NCBI GenBank assembly: GCA_005503165.1
Contig: SCNT01000007.1
Location: 1-64,000, forward strand
Direction of reading: 5' to 3'
Length of the DNA: 64,000 bases
Origin: Sphingomonadaceae bacterium 3R27E2-A
Lineage (GTDB): Bacteria; Pseudomonadota; Alphaproteobacteria; Sphingomonadales; Sphingomonadaceae
The position numbers and the translations under genes were made by a program. The notes under the pieces are model-generated. The model searched no databases. It saw only the letters and a list, made by a program, of their open reading frames with translations, and was not told the origin of the DNA. How positions within the stretch are numbered: position 1 is the stretch's first letter; the number at the start of each line of letters is the position of its first letter. Positions 38,178-46,169 of the stretch are shown piece after piece.

Positions 38178-38941
38178 CTGCACGCCTCCGCGCTCGGCGG
38201 CGCGAGTTCGTAATGCGCGTCCCACCAACCTTTCCAGCGCGTTTCGAGTTCGGCGAACGCCGCTTCCGACAGCCCGTAAGTGGTAAGGATCAGCGCGCCG
38301 CGCCCGTGCGGGGCGGTGTCCTTCACCGATTTGTCGGTGACGATCAGCAGGCCGTTGCCCCACTGCGGCACGGTGAGCCCGATCTGCCATGGCGTGCGGT
38401 GCCACGCCTGCCCCTCGACCACCTCGCCGGTCGGCAGGTCGGCGACGAAGGCCGCGCCATCAGGGACATCGCGGAGGCCGGTGAGCCCCAGCGCAGCGAT
38501 GGGCCCCGAGCCGCCTTCGAGCGCATTACCCTCGAGATATAGTGTGCGGCGCGGCGCGATGGCGTGCTGCTCGATCGCGAGGCGCAACTGCTGGACGAAG
38601 CTGATCCAGCCCTCGACCATATCCTCATACACGCCGTCCCAGCTCGACCCTGCGGGGGCTGCACGGACGACGCGCAGGATGCAGGTTTCGGCGCCGGTCG
38701 GCTCGACCTCGAAACGGTCGGGCACGCCCTCGAACCACAGGATGCCCGCTGCCTCGTCGGGTCTGGTATACTGGAAGAAGATATAGTCGACCTCTTCGGC
38801 GAGGCTCGGCGCGTCCCAGCCAAACCATTGCAAGAGCTTGTCGCGGTCGCGCAGCGCGTCCCACACCTCGGCCGCCGGGGCGGCGATCGTCGTTTCGACC
38901 AGAATACGGTCGACGGTCGGCTGGTCGGCGGGCTCGGTCAT
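38174..38941 (-). CDS. AHSA1/START-like (SRPBCC) domain protein
   Basis: A 255-residue protein whose N-terminal 150 residues match the SRPBCC/AHSA1 hydrophobic-cavity fold (VETTIAAPAAEVWDALRDRD, KLLQWFGWDAP, VVEGWISFVQQLRLAIE). The C-terminal 100 residues are less typical. Such proteins bind small hydrophobic ligands or, in eukaryotes, Hsp90. The ATG at 38941 follows GGGAGAG; the frame is open further upstream but enters the regulator gene. It is paired with the ArsR-like regulator just upstream (13-nt gap). Confidence 0.83.
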   Translation of the reverse strand: MTEPADQPTVDRILVETTIAAPAAEVWDALRDRDKLLQWFGWDAPSLAEEVDYIFFQYTRPDEAAGILWFEGVPDRFEVEPTGAETCILRVVRAAPAGSSWDGVYEDMVEGWISFVQQLRLAIEQHAIAPRRTLYLEGNALEGGSGPIAALGLTGLRDVPDGAAFVADLPTGEVVEGQAWHRTPWQIGLTVPQWGNGLLIVTDKSVKDTAPHGRGALILTTYGLSEAAFAELETRWKGWWDAHYELAPPSAEACS

Positions 38942-38954
38942 CTTGGGCTCTCCC

Positions 38955-39554
38955 TCAATTGACGACGGTTCTGGTACGAGTGCCGACGGCAGGATGCCCG
39001 GCGACGGTGACGCGGTAGCTGCGCCCCTCGCCCGCGGGGGCGAAGTCGGCGGCGATGGTGGCGAGCGCGTCGGACAGGCGCGCGGCGAAGACTTCGATAT
39101 CGGCGGGGCGTACGAAGGCGACATCGGCCTCGACGGTGAAGGTGAGCAGGCGGCTGCCCTCGTTCGCGGCCGCCTCGCGCATCCGCGACACGTCGCGGAC
39201 GATCCCCGCAGCGGTGCGCACGAGATGGTCGGCGGCGAAGCGGTCCTGCTTATCGACCGTGTCGGGATCGGCGGGCGCGAGGATCATCGGGTCGATCAGC
39301 AGCGCGTCGCTCTGCGCCTCGAAGAGGGTCTCGGTAAAACCGCGCCGCCGCCGCGTCTCGACCGCGGCGATGAGGCCCGCCTTTTCGAGCAGGCGGAGGT
39401 GATAGCCGATCTTCTGTCGCGACATGTCGAGCGCCTCGGCGAGCCCGGCGGCCGACGCCGGCGAGCGGAGCCGCGCGAGTAACTCGCGCCGCAGCGGCGA
39501 TAACGCCACCCGCGCGGTGACGGCGTCGTCGAGAAGGGCCAGCGAGTCGCTCAT
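38955..39554 (-). CDS. ArsR-like winged-helix transcription regulator
   Basis: A 199-residue protein with an N-terminal winged helix (about residues 18-75: LSPLRRELLARLRSPASAAG, DMSRQKIGYHLRLLEKAGLI) and a C-terminal ligand-type domain without clear metal-binding cysteines. ArsR-AHSA1 pairs are a common arrangement in which the repressor controls the hydrophobic-ligand protein; I infer that here. A 554-nt gene-free region lies upstream. Confidence 0.85.
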   Translation of the reverse strand: MSDSLALLDDAVTARVALSPLRRELLARLRSPASAAGLAEALDMSRQKIGYHLRLLEKAGLIAAVETRRRRGFTETLFEAQSDALLIDPMILAPADPDTVDKQDRFAADHLVRTAAGIVRDVSRMREAAANEGSRLLTFTVEADVAFVRPADIEVFAARLSDALATIAADFAPAGEGRSYRVTVAGHPAVGTRTRTVVN

Positions 39555-39675
39555 GATGCACTGGGTATAATGGACAAATTATTTTGTCAATTATAGCAAA
39601 TCGCTCCGATCTCGACCGGGGCGCAATGATGTCGGATTCGCGGCGGAGGGTGCTTCGGGGTAGAATCAAGACGAT

Positions 39676-39867
39676 CCTCCCCACTTGTGGGGAGGTGGCA
39701 GCGCGCAGCGCTGACGGAGGGGGGTGGCGTCCTTGAGCGGCGCTTCAGGCCGAGAGCCCCCTCCACCGCCCGCTTCGCGGGAGTGCTGGGTCGTCCAGTC
39801 CCCGGACTGGACTTGGATTGCCGGGGGCAATCCAACCCTGCACTCCCCCTCCCCGCAAGCGGGGAGG
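39676..39867. repeat. Composite hairpin repeat, family B copy 2
   Basis: It contains at least four hairpins: CCTCCCCAC/GTGGGGAGG (39676-39695), a 9-bp stem at 39793-39812, a 10-bp stem at 39813-39835, and CCTCCCCGC/GCGGGGAGG (39848-39867). Outer hairpins carry the same CCTCCCC/GGGGAGG core and the following GTGGCAGC, CTGACGGAGGGG blocks as the purM-purN element. Confidence 0.8.
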
Positions 39868-40018
39868 ACCTTTATGTCCCCTCCCGCCCGAAAAAACCCG
39901 CCATGGAGCGCTCACGTCGGAAAGGGCTTTCCCAATAAATCTCGCTATGATCTACCCTGACGGTTGACCGCACCGATCGACCCGCAGGCCCCTCCGCAGA
40001 CGTCCGGACCTTTCCGGC

Positions 40019-40078
40019 CTAAAGCGACAAAGGAGACATTTCGGACGCGCACGTCCGTATCCTTTGTCTCCTTAAGCG
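40019..40078. repeat. Hairpin repeat, family C copy 2
   Basis: Imperfect arms (CTAAAGCGACAAAGGAG at 40019-40035 against the complement of 40059-40078) enclose a perfect inner hairpin CGGACG-CGCA-CGTCCG. The TTAA, ACAAAGGA blocks match the copy at 5631-5693. Confidence 0.7.
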
Positions 40079-40108
40079 CGGAACCCGCCGTTTCGGCAGG
40101 CCACCCCC

Positions 40109-41317
40109 TCACCCCTGCGCATTCTTCCAGTCGCGCTTGATCTTCTTGGCAAGGCTCCATTTGTGCACTTCGGTCGGGCCGTCGTAGATACGGAAGGCGC
40201 GCACTTCGCGGAATACCTGTTCGACGATCGTCTTGTCGGTGACCCCGGTGCCGCCCATCACCTGGACGCAGCGGTCGGCGATGCGCATCAGCGCCTCCGA
40301 CACCGCGACCTTCGCCATGGAGCTTTCGGCGGTGCCGAGGTCGCCGGTGTCGAGCACCTCGGCGCACCAGCGGATCATCAGTTCGGCCTGCTTGAGGTCG
40401 ATGAGGTTCTCGGCGAGCATGAAGCCGACGCCTTCATGATCGATCAGCGGCTTGCCGAAGGCCGTGCGGCGGTTGGCATAGTCGGTCGCGATCTCGTGAG
40501 CGCGCTGGCAGGCGCCGTGCCAACGCATGCAGTGCGATAGGCGCGCGGGGCTCAGGCGCACCTGCGCATATTTGAACCCCTCGCCCGCCTCGCCGAGCAT
40601 CTGGTCGGCGGGGACGCGGAGATTGTCGATGATCACCGTCGCATGGCCGCCGGGCATCGAACTGTCGATCGTGTTCGGCACATGTTCGATGCGGATCGCG
40701 GGATCGGGCAGATCGACGAGGAACATGCACGCGCCGCCGCCGGCGGCGACATCCTCGGCCTTCGCCATGATGATGCCGACCTTCGCGCCGTCGGCGCCGG
40801 TGATGAAGCATTTGCGGCCGTTGACGACCCAATGGTTGCCGTCCATGCGGCAGACCGTCTTCATCATCGAGGGATCGGAGCCCGCCCCACCCTCTTCGGC
40901 GGGCTCGGTCATGAAGAAGGCCGAGCGGGCATGGCCCTGCACCAGCTGGTCGAGGAAGCGTGCCTTCAGTTCGGGGCTGCCGACTTTGCCGAGCAGATAC
41001 ATATTGCCCTCGTCGGGCGCCGCGGTGTTGCACGCGAGCGGGCCGAGCGGCGAAAGGCCGGTCTTTTGCAGGACATGAGCCGTCTCGACCTGCGTGAGAT
41101 GGTCGCCGTCGGCGAGGATATGCGGGGTGAGCACACCGGCGGCGCGCGCCTTCGCCTTGAGCTCGTCGACGAGTTCGTCGGTCGGCGCGCCGTGATGGTC
41201 GCGGCGCGGATCGCTCTCATAGGGCGCGACCACGCTGCGGACGAAGCTCTCGACGCGGGCGCCGATGGCGAGGGCGCGTTCCGAGACGGTCGCGGCGGCG
41301 GCATGCTGATGGCTCAT
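40109..41317 (-). CDS. Acyl-CoA dehydrogenase, ACAD10/11-like
   Basis: A 402-residue acyl-CoA dehydrogenase fold with ACNTAAPDEGNMYLL, MTEPAEEGGAGSDPSMMKT, and a C-terminal VMGGTGVTDKTIVEQVFREV followed by IYDGPTEVHKWSLAKKI. The Asp in YDGPTEVH replaces the Glu of the usual YEGT motif, as in ACAD10/11-type enzymes. The substrate is unknown. The ATG at 41317 (MSHQHAAAATVSERA) is chosen over the upstream in-frame start at 41389, which would overlap the flagellin terminator. Confidence 0.9.
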   Translation of the reverse strand: MSHQHAAAATVSERALAIGARVESFVRSVVAPYESDPRRDHHGAPTDELVDELKAKARAAGVLTPHILADGDHLTQVETAHVLQKTGLSPLGPLACNTAAPDEGNMYLLGKVGSPELKARFLDQLVQGHARSAFFMTEPAEEGGAGSDPSMMKTVCRMDGNHWVVNGRKCFITGADGAKVGIIMAKAEDVAAGGGACMFLVDLPDPAIRIEHVPNTIDSSMPGGHATVIIDNLRVPADQMLGEAGEGFKYAQVRLSPARLSHCMRWHGACQRAHEIATDYANRRTAFGKPLIDHEGVGFMLAENLIDLKQAELMIRWCAEVLDTGDLGTAESSMAKVAVSEALMRIADRCVQVMGGTGVTDKTIVEQVFREVRAFRIYDGPTEVHKWSLAKKIKRDWKNAQG

Positions 41318-41395
41318 TCCTGGCTCCCCATTTCTGTCGGGGACCCGTTGGATCATTTGCCCCGCGAGGGCAAGCGCTTCGCCATGCATCGACGG

Positions 41396-41435
41396 AAAAC
41401 AGTGAACGCCCCGGCCGTGGGGGGCCGGGGCGTTC
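41396..41435 (-). terminator. Intrinsic terminator of flagellin gene
   Basis: A perfect 13-bp stem (41404-41416 with 41423-41435; GAACGCCCCGGCC) and a 6-nt loop lie 56 nt after the flagellin stop codon. On the minus strand it is followed by ACTGTTTTCC, including a T4 run. It protects the acyl-CoA dehydrogenase gene downstream from flagellin read-through. Confidence 0.85.
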
Positions 41436-41491
41436 GGTCAGGCTAATTAAGGGACCAACCAAATATAGCCTGAACTCGGGTACTCTTAGGC

Positions 41492-42304
41492 TTAGCGCAA
41501 CAGGTTCATGACGCCCTGCTGGCTCTGGTTCGCCTGGGCGAGCATCGCGGTCGACGCCTGGGCCAGGATGCCGGCCGCGGCGAGCTTGGTCGATTCCGCC
41601 GAAAAGTCGGTGTCTTCGATGCGCGACTTCGAGTCCGCCAGATTCACGACGGTCGACGTCAAATTGTCGACAGTGGCTTCGAGGCGGTTCTGCTGGGCAC
41701 CCAGGTTCGCACGTTCGGTGGCGACCGTCTGGATCGCGGTGTCGAGCGTGGCGAGCGCGCCCGACGCGCCGGCAGCGGTCGAGAAGTCGAGGCCGTCGAC
41801 GCCGAGGCCGGCCGACTGCATGTCGGCGACCGTGATGTTGACGACTTCGCCGTCGTTGAGGCCGGTCTGGATGTCGAGGTCGGCGGTGCCGTCGAGCAGC
41901 GCGGTGCCGTTGAAGGTGGTGCGCGTCGCGACATCGTCGATCTGCGCGATCAGCGCAGTGACTTCGGTCTGGATGGCGGTGCGGTCATCGTCCCCCAGCG
42001 TGCCCGTCGAGGCCTGGACGGCCAGTTCACGCATACGGACGAGCATGTTCGAAATGCCGCCCATCGCGCCTTCGGCGGTCTGCGACAGCGAGATGCCGTC
42101 GTTGGCGTTGCGCACGGCCTGGTTCAGGCCGCGGACGCTGGCGTCCATGCGGGTCGCGATGGCGAGGCCGGCGGCGTCGTCCTTCGCGCTGTTGATCCGC
42201 TTGCCGCTCGACAGGCGCTCCATCGCCTCCGACTGCATGCGACCCGCAATGCGCGAGTTGTTCTGGGCGCGAAGCGCGCTCACATTGGTGTTGATAACAG
42301 TCAT
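41492..42304 (-). CDS. fliC: Flagellin
   Basis: The filament subunit. The 270-residue protein has the conserved N-terminal coiled coil ([38 protein letters not shown]) and C-terminal coiled coil ([20 protein letters not shown], ending QGVMNLLR). The central variable domain is short, so this is a minimal flagellin with mainly D0 and D1. The ATG at 42304 follows AAGGGA; the 20-codon upstream extension is spurious. A FliA-like promoter lies at 42372-42398. It is divergent from fliE. Confidence 0.97.
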   Translation of the reverse strand: MTVINTNVSALRAQNNSRIAGRMQSEAMERLSSGKRINSAKDDAAGLAIATRMDASVRGLNQAVRNANDGISLSQTAEGAMGGISNMLVRMRELAVQASTGTLGDDDRTAIQTEVTALIAQIDDVATRTTFNGTALLDGTADLDIQTGLNDGEVVNITVADMQSAGLGVDGLDFSTAAGASGALATLDTAIQTVATERANLGAQQNRLEATVDNLTSTVVNLADSKSRIEDTDFSAESTKLAAAGILAQASTAMLAQANQSQQGVMNLLR

Positions 42305-42371
42305 AAGTTCCCTTTCCGGCCCCCCAAGGGCCATTCCCATGGTGTGCGGCTCGGCGAGCTTCACGATTGCA

Positions 42372-42398
42372 GTAACGGCGGGGGCGCCGGGCGCTTAA
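42372..42398 (-). promoter_or_regulatory. FliA-like (sigma-28) promoter of flagellin
   Basis: On the minus strand TTAA (42395-42398), 15 nt, then GCCGTTAC (42372-42379). The E. coli FliA pattern is TAAA, 15 nt, GCCGATAA. The predicted leader is about 60 nt. The same architecture precedes fliD and motA. Confidence 0.6.
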
Positions 42399-42401
42399 GG
42401 G

Positions 42402-42422
42402 CGGCACGTCAAAAAATTGCCG
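42402..42422. promoter_or_regulatory. Inverted repeat CGGCA-N11-TGCCG, possible activator site
   Basis: A perfect 5-bp inverted repeat around an A-rich spacer in the flagellin-fliE divergent region, centred about 74 nt upstream of the fliE sigma-54 -24 element, a usual enhancer distance. Function is inference. Confidence 0.35.
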
Positions 42423-42484
42423 GACAGGGTTAATCGCGCGGCTCACGCGCTGGTATATCCATGTTTTTCAACGATAAAAATATT

Positions 42485-42500
42485 TGGCACACGCTTTGCA
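42485..42500 (+). promoter_or_regulatory. Sigma-54 promoter of the fliE operon
   Basis: TGGCACACGCTTTGCA matches the -24/-12 consensus TGGCACG-N4-TTGCA, with GG at 42486 and GC at 42498, the required 12-nt offset. Transcription should start near 42511, about 30 nt before fliE. A sigma-54 activator gene is encoded at 56747-57811. Confidence 0.88.
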
Positions 42501-42540
42501 TAACTCTCTGCATGCGGCGCGATGCCGCGTCTCGAGACGG

Positions 42541-42891
42541 ATGGAAGCCATGAGCACGATTGACCAGAGCCGGCTGCTGCAGATGCGCAGTTCGATCCTC
42601 AATCAGAATGAAGCGCTGCAGCGCGCCGCGGGCCGCGGCGGTGCCGGCGGCGTCGACAGCGCCGCGGGAAGCGCCGATTTCGGATCGGCAATCTCGGCCG
42701 CGCTGCAACAGGTCAACGCCCAGCAGTCGAAGGCGAGCGACCTTACCGAAGCCTATGAGCGCGGCGACACGCACGACATTGTCAGCGTGATGATCGAGCG
42801 CCAGAAGGCCTCGCTCGGTTTCGAGACAACATTGCAAGTCCGCAACAAGCTGCTGTCCGCGTACCGCGACATCATGAACATGCCGGTGTAA
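42541..42891 (+). CDS. fliE: Flagellar hook-basal body protein FliE
   Basis: Connects the MS ring to the rod. The 116-residue length and C-terminal sequence VMIERQKASLGFETTLQVRN, then KLLSAYRDIMNMPV, are diagnostic of FliE. The start may be the ATG at 42541 or 42550; both lack an ideal Shine-Dalgarno site. It is the first gene of the fliE-flhB operon, directly downstream of the sigma-54 promoter. Confidence 0.93.
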   Translation: MEAMSTIDQSRLLQMRSSILNQNEALQRAAGRGGAGGVDSAAGSADFGSAISAALQQVNAQQSKASDLTEAYERGDTHDIVSVMIERQKASLGFETTLQVRNKLLSAYRDIMNMPV

Positions 42892-42894
42892 TCG

Positions 42895-44550
42895 ATGGCC
42901 GACACCCAGATCCTTTCGCCTGTCGACGACGGCGCCGACCGCCGCCTTCCGGTTTCCGCCATGGGCGGCCGCCTGGCCCCCGTGCAGCAGTTCATCCGCC
43001 AGCCCGCGGTCCAGCGCGCTTTGCCCGCGATCGCCACCACCGCCGCGATTGGCATTGCCGCGCTCGCCTATTTCGCGACCGCTGCCGCCCCGCAGACCCA
43101 GCTCTTCGCCGGGCTCGCCGATGCCGACAAAGCCGCGGTCGCCGACGCGCTGACCGCGCAGGGCATCGCGCACAGCATCGACCCGACCACGGGCGCGCTC
43201 ACCGTCGACGCCGACAAGCTCCACCAGGCGCGCATCGCACTCGCGGGCCAGGGCCTGCCCAAGGCATCGGCCGACGGCAGCGAGATGATCGGCGCGCTGC
43301 CGATGGGCGCCAGCCGCGCGATCGAGGGCGAGACCCTCCGCGGTGCGCGCGAAGCCGATCTCGCGCGCACGATCGAGGCGATCGACGCCGTCAAGGGCGC
43401 GCGCGTCCATATCGCCGCCGCCGAACCCAGCCTCTTCGTCCGCGAGGACAAGCCCGCCACGGCATCGGTCATGCTGACGCTGCAGAACGGCCGCACGCTG
43501 AGCGATGGCCAGGTGCAGGCCATCCGCTTCCTCGTCGCCTCGTCGGTTCCCGGCATGAACGCCGACCAGGTGTCGGTGATCGACCAGCGCGGCGCTTTGC
43601 TGTCGGATTCGGCGACGTCGAGCGACATGCAGGCGTTCCAGCTGCAGACCCAGATGGAGGACCGCTATCGCCGCGCGCTCGACAGCCTGCTCGGCCCGAT
43701 GCTCGGCGCCGGCAACTACACCGTCGAGGTCCACGCCGACGTCGACATGTCCGAAAGCCAGGCGACGCGCGAAAGCTTTCCCGAGAACGACCGCGCGCTG
43801 ACCAGCGAGCTGGTGACGCGCTCGGTCAGCGGCCAGGGCGATGTCCCCGCGGTCGGCATCCCCGGCGCGCTGTCGAACCAGCCGCCGCCGGCCTCGGCGC
43901 TGAACCAGACCCCGAACGGCACCGCCCCCGGCGCCCCCGCCCCGACGACGCAGAGCAACGAGAATGCCCAGCGCGCCTATGAGGTCGGCCGCGAAATTTC
44001 CGTCACGCACCGCCCGCAGGGCCAGCTTCGCCGCGTCTCGGTCGCGGTCGCGCTCAACCAGGGCAAGAAGGCGCTGACCCGCGCCGACATCACCAAGATC
44101 GACGGCCTCGTGAAGGGTACGGTCGGCTTCGATGCCGCACGCGGCGACCAGGTCGCGATCAGCCAGCGCCCCTTCGCCAAGGTCGAGGATGTGTCGCCCG
44201 CCTTTTACGAACAGGGCTGGTTCCTGCCGCTGGTCAAGCAGATCGGCGCCGTGCTCGTCGCGATCCTCGCCTTCCTGTTCATCGGCCGCCCGCTGATCAA
44301 GGCCGCCAAGGCGCGGGCCGCCGCGCGCGCCGAACGCGACGCCGCGCTCGAAGAATCGCTGATGGCGGCTGCCGAGGGCGGCAACCCCGCGCTGCCCCGC
44401 CCGCGCGGCCGCGAAATCACGCTCGAGATGATCGAGGCGGCGCCGAGCTATGAAGATCGCGCCAACCTCGTCCGCGCCTTCGTCCGCCAGGATTCGGCGC
44501 GCGCGGCGGTCGTCGTGCGCCAGCTGATGCAGGAGGGCGCCCGTGGCTGA
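42895..44550 (+). CDS. fliF: Flagellar MS-ring protein FliF
   Basis: Forms the inner-membrane ring that seeds the basal body. The 551-residue protein has two transmembrane helices, near residues 43-62 and about 443-463, flanking the periplasmic ring-building domains (LFAGLADADKAAVADAL; ARVHIAAAEPSLFVREDKPA). The C-terminal tail (EITLEMIEAAPSYEDRANLV) would contact FliG. Pro- and Ala-rich spacer around residues 325-350 is typical. It overlaps fliG by 8 nt. Confidence 0.97.
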   Translation: MADTQILSPVDDGADRRLPVSAMGGRLAPVQQFIRQPAVQRALPAIATTAAIGIAALAYFATAAAPQTQLFAGLADADKAAVADALTAQGIAHSIDPTTGALTVDADKLHQARIALAGQGLPKASADGSEMIGALPMGASRAIEGETLRGAREADLARTIEAIDAVKGARVHIAAAEPSLFVREDKPATASVMLTLQNGRTLSDGQVQAIRFLVASSVPGMNADQVSVIDQRGALLSDSATSSDMQAFQLQTQMEDRYRRALDSLLGPMLGAGNYTVEVHADVDMSESQATRESFPENDRALTSELVTRSVSGQGDVPAVGIPGALSNQPPPASALNQTPNGTAPGAPAPTTQSNENAQRAYEVGREISVTHRPQGQLRRVSVAVALNQGKKALTRADITKIDGLVKGTVGFDAARGDQVAISQRPFAKVEDVSPAFYEQGWFLPLVKQIGAVLVAILAFLFIGRPLIKAAKARAAARAERDAALEESLMAAAEGGNPALPRPRGREITLEMIEAAPSYEDRANLVRAFVRQDSARAAVVVRQLMQEGARG

Positions 44551-45577
44551 CCTCGACACCGAACTCGTCACCCCGCCCGCCAAGACCGAAGTCGAAGGCT
44601 CGGCCGCCGCAGCGATCCTGCTGATGCTGCTCGACGAGAGCGAAGCGGCGACGATTCTGAAGCATCTCGACCCCGCCGAGGTGCGCCAGCTGGCGAAGGG
44701 CATGTTCGACGCCGCCAACGCCACCGAAGTGCAGATCGAGCATGCGCTCGACCGCTTCGTGACCCGCAGCCGCTCGGTCAGCGCGCTCAGCGTCGGCGCC
44801 GACACGCGCATCCGCACGGTGATCAACCAGGCGGTGGGAAATGTCCGCGCCGACAACATCCTGGCCGCCGTCGCGCCGCAGTCGAGCGCCGCGTCGCTCG
44901 AAATGCTGCGCTGGATGGACGTCGACGCAATCAGCGGCCTGCTCGCCAGCGAACATCCGCAGGTCGGCGCATTGATCCTGTCGGTGCTGGTTCCCGACAT
45001 CGCGGCGCGCGCGATCGAGACGCTCGACGAAGTGCTGCAGGCCGATCTCGTCCTGCGCGCGGCGCAGCTGTCGTCGGTCCCCGCCGCAGCGATCGAGGAC
45101 CTGGAATCGGTGCTGGCCGCTGCCAATGTCGGCGGCCAGCGCGTCGCCAAGCAGCCGATCGGCGGCCCCAGCGACGTCGCCAAGATCATGAAGAAGATGT
45201 CGAAGTCGGCCAGCGAGCGCGCGATCCGCAACCTCAAGAAATCGGACCGTCAGCTCGCGCAGACGATCGAGGAAGAGATGTTCATCTTCGAGAATCTGCG
45301 CGATCTCGACATGAAGAGCCTGGGCACCATCCTGCGCGGCGTCGACGCCTCGCAGCTGTCGATCGCGCTCAAGGGCGCGGACGAGGATATGGTCGACCTT
45401 TGCCTCTCGACCATGTCGCAGCGCGCGTCGGAAACGATCCGCGACGAAATGGCCGAGATGACGATGGTCAAGCGCTCCGACGTCGACGACGCGCAGAAGG
45501 CGATCATGACGATCGTCCGCCAGATGGCCGCCTCGGGCGAGATCATGATCGCGGGCGCGGGCGACGATTATGTCTGA
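44543..45577 (+). CDS. fliG: Flagellar motor switch protein FliG
   Basis: Rotor protein that receives torque from MotA. The 344-residue protein has the N-terminal domain for FliF binding (AAAILLMLLDESEAATILKH), the middle EHPQ-type motif SEHPQVGALILSVL, and the C-terminal torque helix (LKGADEDMVDLCLSTMSQRA) with alternating charges. It begins with GTG after AGGAGGG. It overlaps fliF and fliH by 8 nt each. Confidence 0.97.
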   Translation: MADLDTELVTPPAKTEVEGSAAAAILLMLLDESEAATILKHLDPAEVRQLAKGMFDAANATEVQIEHALDRFVTRSRSVSALSVGADTRIRTVINQAVGNVRADNILAAVAPQSSAASLEMLRWMDVDAISGLLASEHPQVGALILSVLVPDIAARAIETLDEVLQADLVLRAAQLSSVPAAAIEDLESVLAAANVGGQRVAKQPIGGPSDVAKIMKKMSKSASERAIRNLKKSDRQLAQTIEEEMFIFENLRDLDMKSLGTILRGVDASQLSIALKGADEDMVDLCLSTMSQRASETIRDEMAEMTMVKRSDVDDAQKAIMTIVRQMAASGEIMIAGAGDDYV

Positions 45578-46169
45578 TCCGCATTTCGCTCCCACTCCGC
45601 TCGCGATGGCGATGGCGCGGCAAGGCGGCTTCCGCCCGATGTCCTTCGACCCCGCCGTGCGCGCGCGCGAGGCCGAGACCGCCGCGCATGCGCCGGTCGT
45701 GGCCCAGCCTGGCGAAGACCCGTTCGAAAAGGGCCTCGCCGAGGGCCAGCGCCTCGCCGAAGCGGGTTTCGCGGTCGAGCGTGACCAGCTGCTCGCGCTC
45801 GTCGCGGGCGCCGAGGCGCTGCAGGACGAACCCAGCGAGGAACTGGCGCAGCTGATCGCCGAGACGGTCGAGCGGCTCGTCCGCCAGATCGTCGCCGACG
45901 CGCCGATCGACGCCGCCTGGCTGAAAGATCAGGCCGAGACCGCCGCCGCGCTGGTGTCGGAGGCCGACAAGGCGCGCACCCTGTGGGTTCACCCGCAGGA
46001 CGCGGCGCTGCTGATGGACAGCGACATCCGCCTGCCCGTCGCCGCCGATCCCTCGATGATGCGCGGCACCGTCCGCGTCGAGACTTCCGCCGGCTGGATC
46101 GAGCATGGCCGCGCGGTCTACCTCAATGAACTGCGCGCCGCGCTCGGCCGCGAGGAAGCGGGCGCATGA
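45570..46169 (+). CDS. fliH: Flagellar assembly protein FliH
   Basis: Regulates the FliI ATPase of the export apparatus. It is 199 residues, has a Gly-poor helical middle (SEELAQLIAETVERLVRQIV) and a C-terminal domain ending in VETSAGWIEHGRAVYLNEL, typical of FliH. Sequence conservation in the family is weak; the position between fliG and fliI supports the call. It overlaps fliI by ATGA. Confidence 0.88.
   Translation: MSDPHFAPTPLAMAMARQGGFRPMSFDPAVRAREAETAAHAPVVAQPGEDPFEKGLAEGQRLAEAGFAVERDQLLALVAGAEALQDEPSEELAQLIAETVERLVRQIVADAPIDAAWLKDQAETAAALVSEADKARTLWVHPQDAALLMDSDIRLPVAADPSMMRGTVRVETSAGWIEHGRAVYLNELRAALGREEAGA

Larger units (their letters stand above)
39555..40108. other. Gene-free region made mostly of hairpin repeats
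   Basis: The 554 nt between the ArsR-like gene start and the next gene's end contain a composite family B element (39676-39867) and a family C element (40019-40078). The first 60 nt are AT-rich and likely hold the ArsR-like gene promoter. Small ORFs inside are repeat-derived and not credible genes. Confidence 0.7.

Noticed and set aside
39687..39960. Two 78-83 codon frames
   Set aside because: Both are made of the family B hairpin repeat and lack a ribosome-binding site or domain.
42430..45237. A 935-codon open frame on the minus strand
   Set aside because: Antisense to fliE, fliF and fliG; Arg-, Ala- and Ser-rich composition with no domain.
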